The position numbers were made by a program, and so were the translations under genes. The notes under the pieces are model-generated. The model made no database searches and had not been told where the DNA came from. It saw nothing but the letters and a program-made list of their open reading frames with translations. From positions 1 to 6,162 of the forward strand of contig DAOVUK010000217.1 in the NCBI GenBank assembly GCA_030632625.1: a stretch of DNA of 6,162 nucleotides, in the 5' to 3' direction. Positions 5,717-6,162 of this stretch are shown one piece after another (the first letter of the stretch is position 1; each line of letters begins with the position of its first letter). Source of the stretch: Gammaproteobacteria bacterium (lineage in GTDB: Bacteria > Pseudomonadota > Gammaproteobacteria > GRL18).

Positions 5717-5857
5717 TAGCTGTTCCCTCGCTGCAAGGTCTATTCCTGGACAGGCTCCTGGTGATTTGGAGTACTTCTTTAGAGCGAAAATTGGGGTCAG
5801 AGAGCAATTATGTGACCCCGTTTTGGGAAACAATTGTTCTCTGACCCTGTTTTTTTT
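5717..5857. repeat. Repeat-like intergenic element with overlapping palindromes, possible REP-type or transposon remnant
   Basis: After the psiE stop the base composition shifts to a more GC-rich, non-coding stretch. GGGGTCA (5793-5799) pairs with TGACCCC (5813-5819). The overlapping GGGTCAGAGAGCAATT (5794-5809) pairs with AATTGTTCTCTGACCC (5832-5847). In addition TGACCCCGTTTT (5813-5824) and TGACCCTGTTTT (5842-5853) are direct near-copies. The pattern GGGGTCAGAG...CTCTGACCC resembles palindromic repeats I associate with IS200-like or REP-associated transposases in proteobacteria, but that link is from memory and unverified. The reading frames across this stretch look fortuitous, so I call no gene. 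Confidence 0.45.
5794..5857 (+). terminator. Probable intrinsic terminator after the psiE-like gene
   Basis: A 16-bp stem (5794-5809 with 5832-5847, one G-U pair in RNA) is followed two bases later by eight T residues (5850-5857). The stem has three G-C pairs at its base, giving the order stem then U-run expected on the plus strand. The loop is long (22 bases), and the competing hairpin 5793-5819 shares its left arm, so efficiency is uncertain. In the opposite direction there is no U-run, so it would not serve the convergent gene ending at 5901. Confidence 0.55.
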
Positions 5858-5900
5858 AACCGTTTATAATGAATGCGTAAGATTACTGGTTTTTCATTCC

Positions 5901-6131
5901 TCAGGCACAAAGACACTCAATTAACTGCTTTATCTGCCTTTTGCAACAGCCGATTCCATCTGTAGCGTAGGTTTGCTTTTGAACTTCTTCCACTGTTGTA
6001 GCCCCATTTACGATAGCATTGATAATATCTATCTTAAGAACATCATTACATGTGCATAGATTTTTGTTTAAACCCTTTTTAAGAATGGGTGGAAGTTTAT
6101 CCAGAGGATTTTTATCAGGATCATTATTCAT
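5901..6131 (-). CDS. BFD-like [2Fe-2S]-binding domain protein, small
   Basis: The 76-residue protein carries the BFD-like fold signature known from bacterioferritin-associated ferredoxin and the central domain of NifU and NirB: CTCNDV (26-31), then IDIINAIVNGATTVEEVQKQT (34-54), then GIGCCKRQIKQLI (59-71). Such domains bind a [2Fe-2S] cluster through CxC and CxxC. Cys26 and Cys28 match the first pair. In the second motif the expected first cysteine position holds Ile60, and the cysteines are adjacent at 62 and 63; two more lie at 73 and 75. The N-terminal 20 residues (NNDPDKNPLDKLPPILKKG) are an extension not found in Bfd. There is no signal peptide, so it is probably cytoplasmic. It is the only methionine start available; its A/T-rich leader lacks a clear ribosome site. 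The partner is unknown; iron release or storage or electron transfer are possibilities from the family only. It converges on the psiE-like gene. Confidence 0.8.
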   Translation of the reverse strand: MNNDPDKNPLDKLPPILKKGLNKNLCTCNDVLKIDIINAIVNGATTVEEVQKQTYATDGIGCCKRQIKQLIECLCA

Positions 6132-6162
6132 AAAAATAGTTCATGTCCGTTTTACACATAAC

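Noticed and set aside
5594..5833. 79-residue minus-strand frame across psiE and the repeat
   Set aside because: It is half antisense to psiE and half repeat sequence; a transposase remnant was considered but no transposase motif is visible.
5520..5924. 134-residue plus-strand frame overlapping psiE and the repeat region
   Set aside because: It overlaps psiE in another frame and runs through palindromic repeats and the T-run; nothing in it looks like a conserved protein.
6124..6144. Six-codon upstream frame overlapping the start of the BFD-like gene (minus strand)
   Set aside because: An ATG out of frame with the gene and a stop just inside it could suggest a leader peptide, but there is no properly spaced ribosome site and such short frames are common by chance.

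Overview
The window reads as chromosomal DNA of a low-to-moderate GC gammaproteobacterium. The support is family-level: a typical proteobacterial AmpG permease, an OprI/Lpp-type murein lipoprotein with an alanine zipper, an ErfK/YbiS-type LysM L,D-transpeptidase, a Mog protein very close to the enterobacterial one, and a PsiE-family membrane protein. The genus cannot be named from the sequence alone. All genes are ordinary, dense and mostly intact. I do not see phage genes, a CRISPR array, rRNA or tRNA genes, or an intact insertion sequence.

Layout. Positions 1-729 (+) hold the C-terminal part of a P-loop ATPase-like protein that begins upstream of the window. Positions 825-2375 (+) encode the muropeptide permease AmpG, and its stop codon overlaps by one base the GTG of a small secreted YkuD-family L,D-transpeptidase (2375-2956, +). 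Between that gene and the next lie an 18-bp tandem repeat that includes the stop codon (2951-3000) and a 127-bp MITE-like element with 26-bp terminal inverted repeats (3008-3134). An 82-residue Lpp/OprI-like lipoprotein follows (3200-3448, +). A nested hairpin (3454-3507) separates it from a convergent LysM-YkuD L,D-transpeptidase (4503-3541, -). Divergent from that is mog (4690-5217, +), followed by a psiE-like gene (5273-5716, +). A repeat-like stretch with two mutually exclusive hairpins and a T8 run (5717-5857) comes next, then a convergent BFD-like [2Fe-2S] domain protein (6131-5901, -) with unusual cysteine spacing.

How the genes fit together. The stretch 825-4503 is a peptidoglycan and envelope neighbourhood. 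AmpG recycles anhydro-muropeptides from the periplasm, two different YkuD enzymes can make or use L,D-bonds in peptidoglycan, and the lipoprotein ends in a C-terminal lysine, the residue that ErfK/YbiS/YcfS-type enzymes attach to peptidoglycan in E. coli. The inference that one of the two neighbouring enzymes anchors this lipoprotein is attractive but not proven by sequence. The right-hand part (mog, psiE-like, BFD-like) is a set of unrelated housekeeping or metal-related genes.

The most noteworthy points are the MITE-like element immediately upstream of the lipoprotein's promoter region, the altered cysteine pattern in the BFD-like protein, the overlapping hairpins after psiE, and the lipoprotein sitting between two L,D-transpeptidases. 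I do not see convincing evidence of a wholly new biological system.
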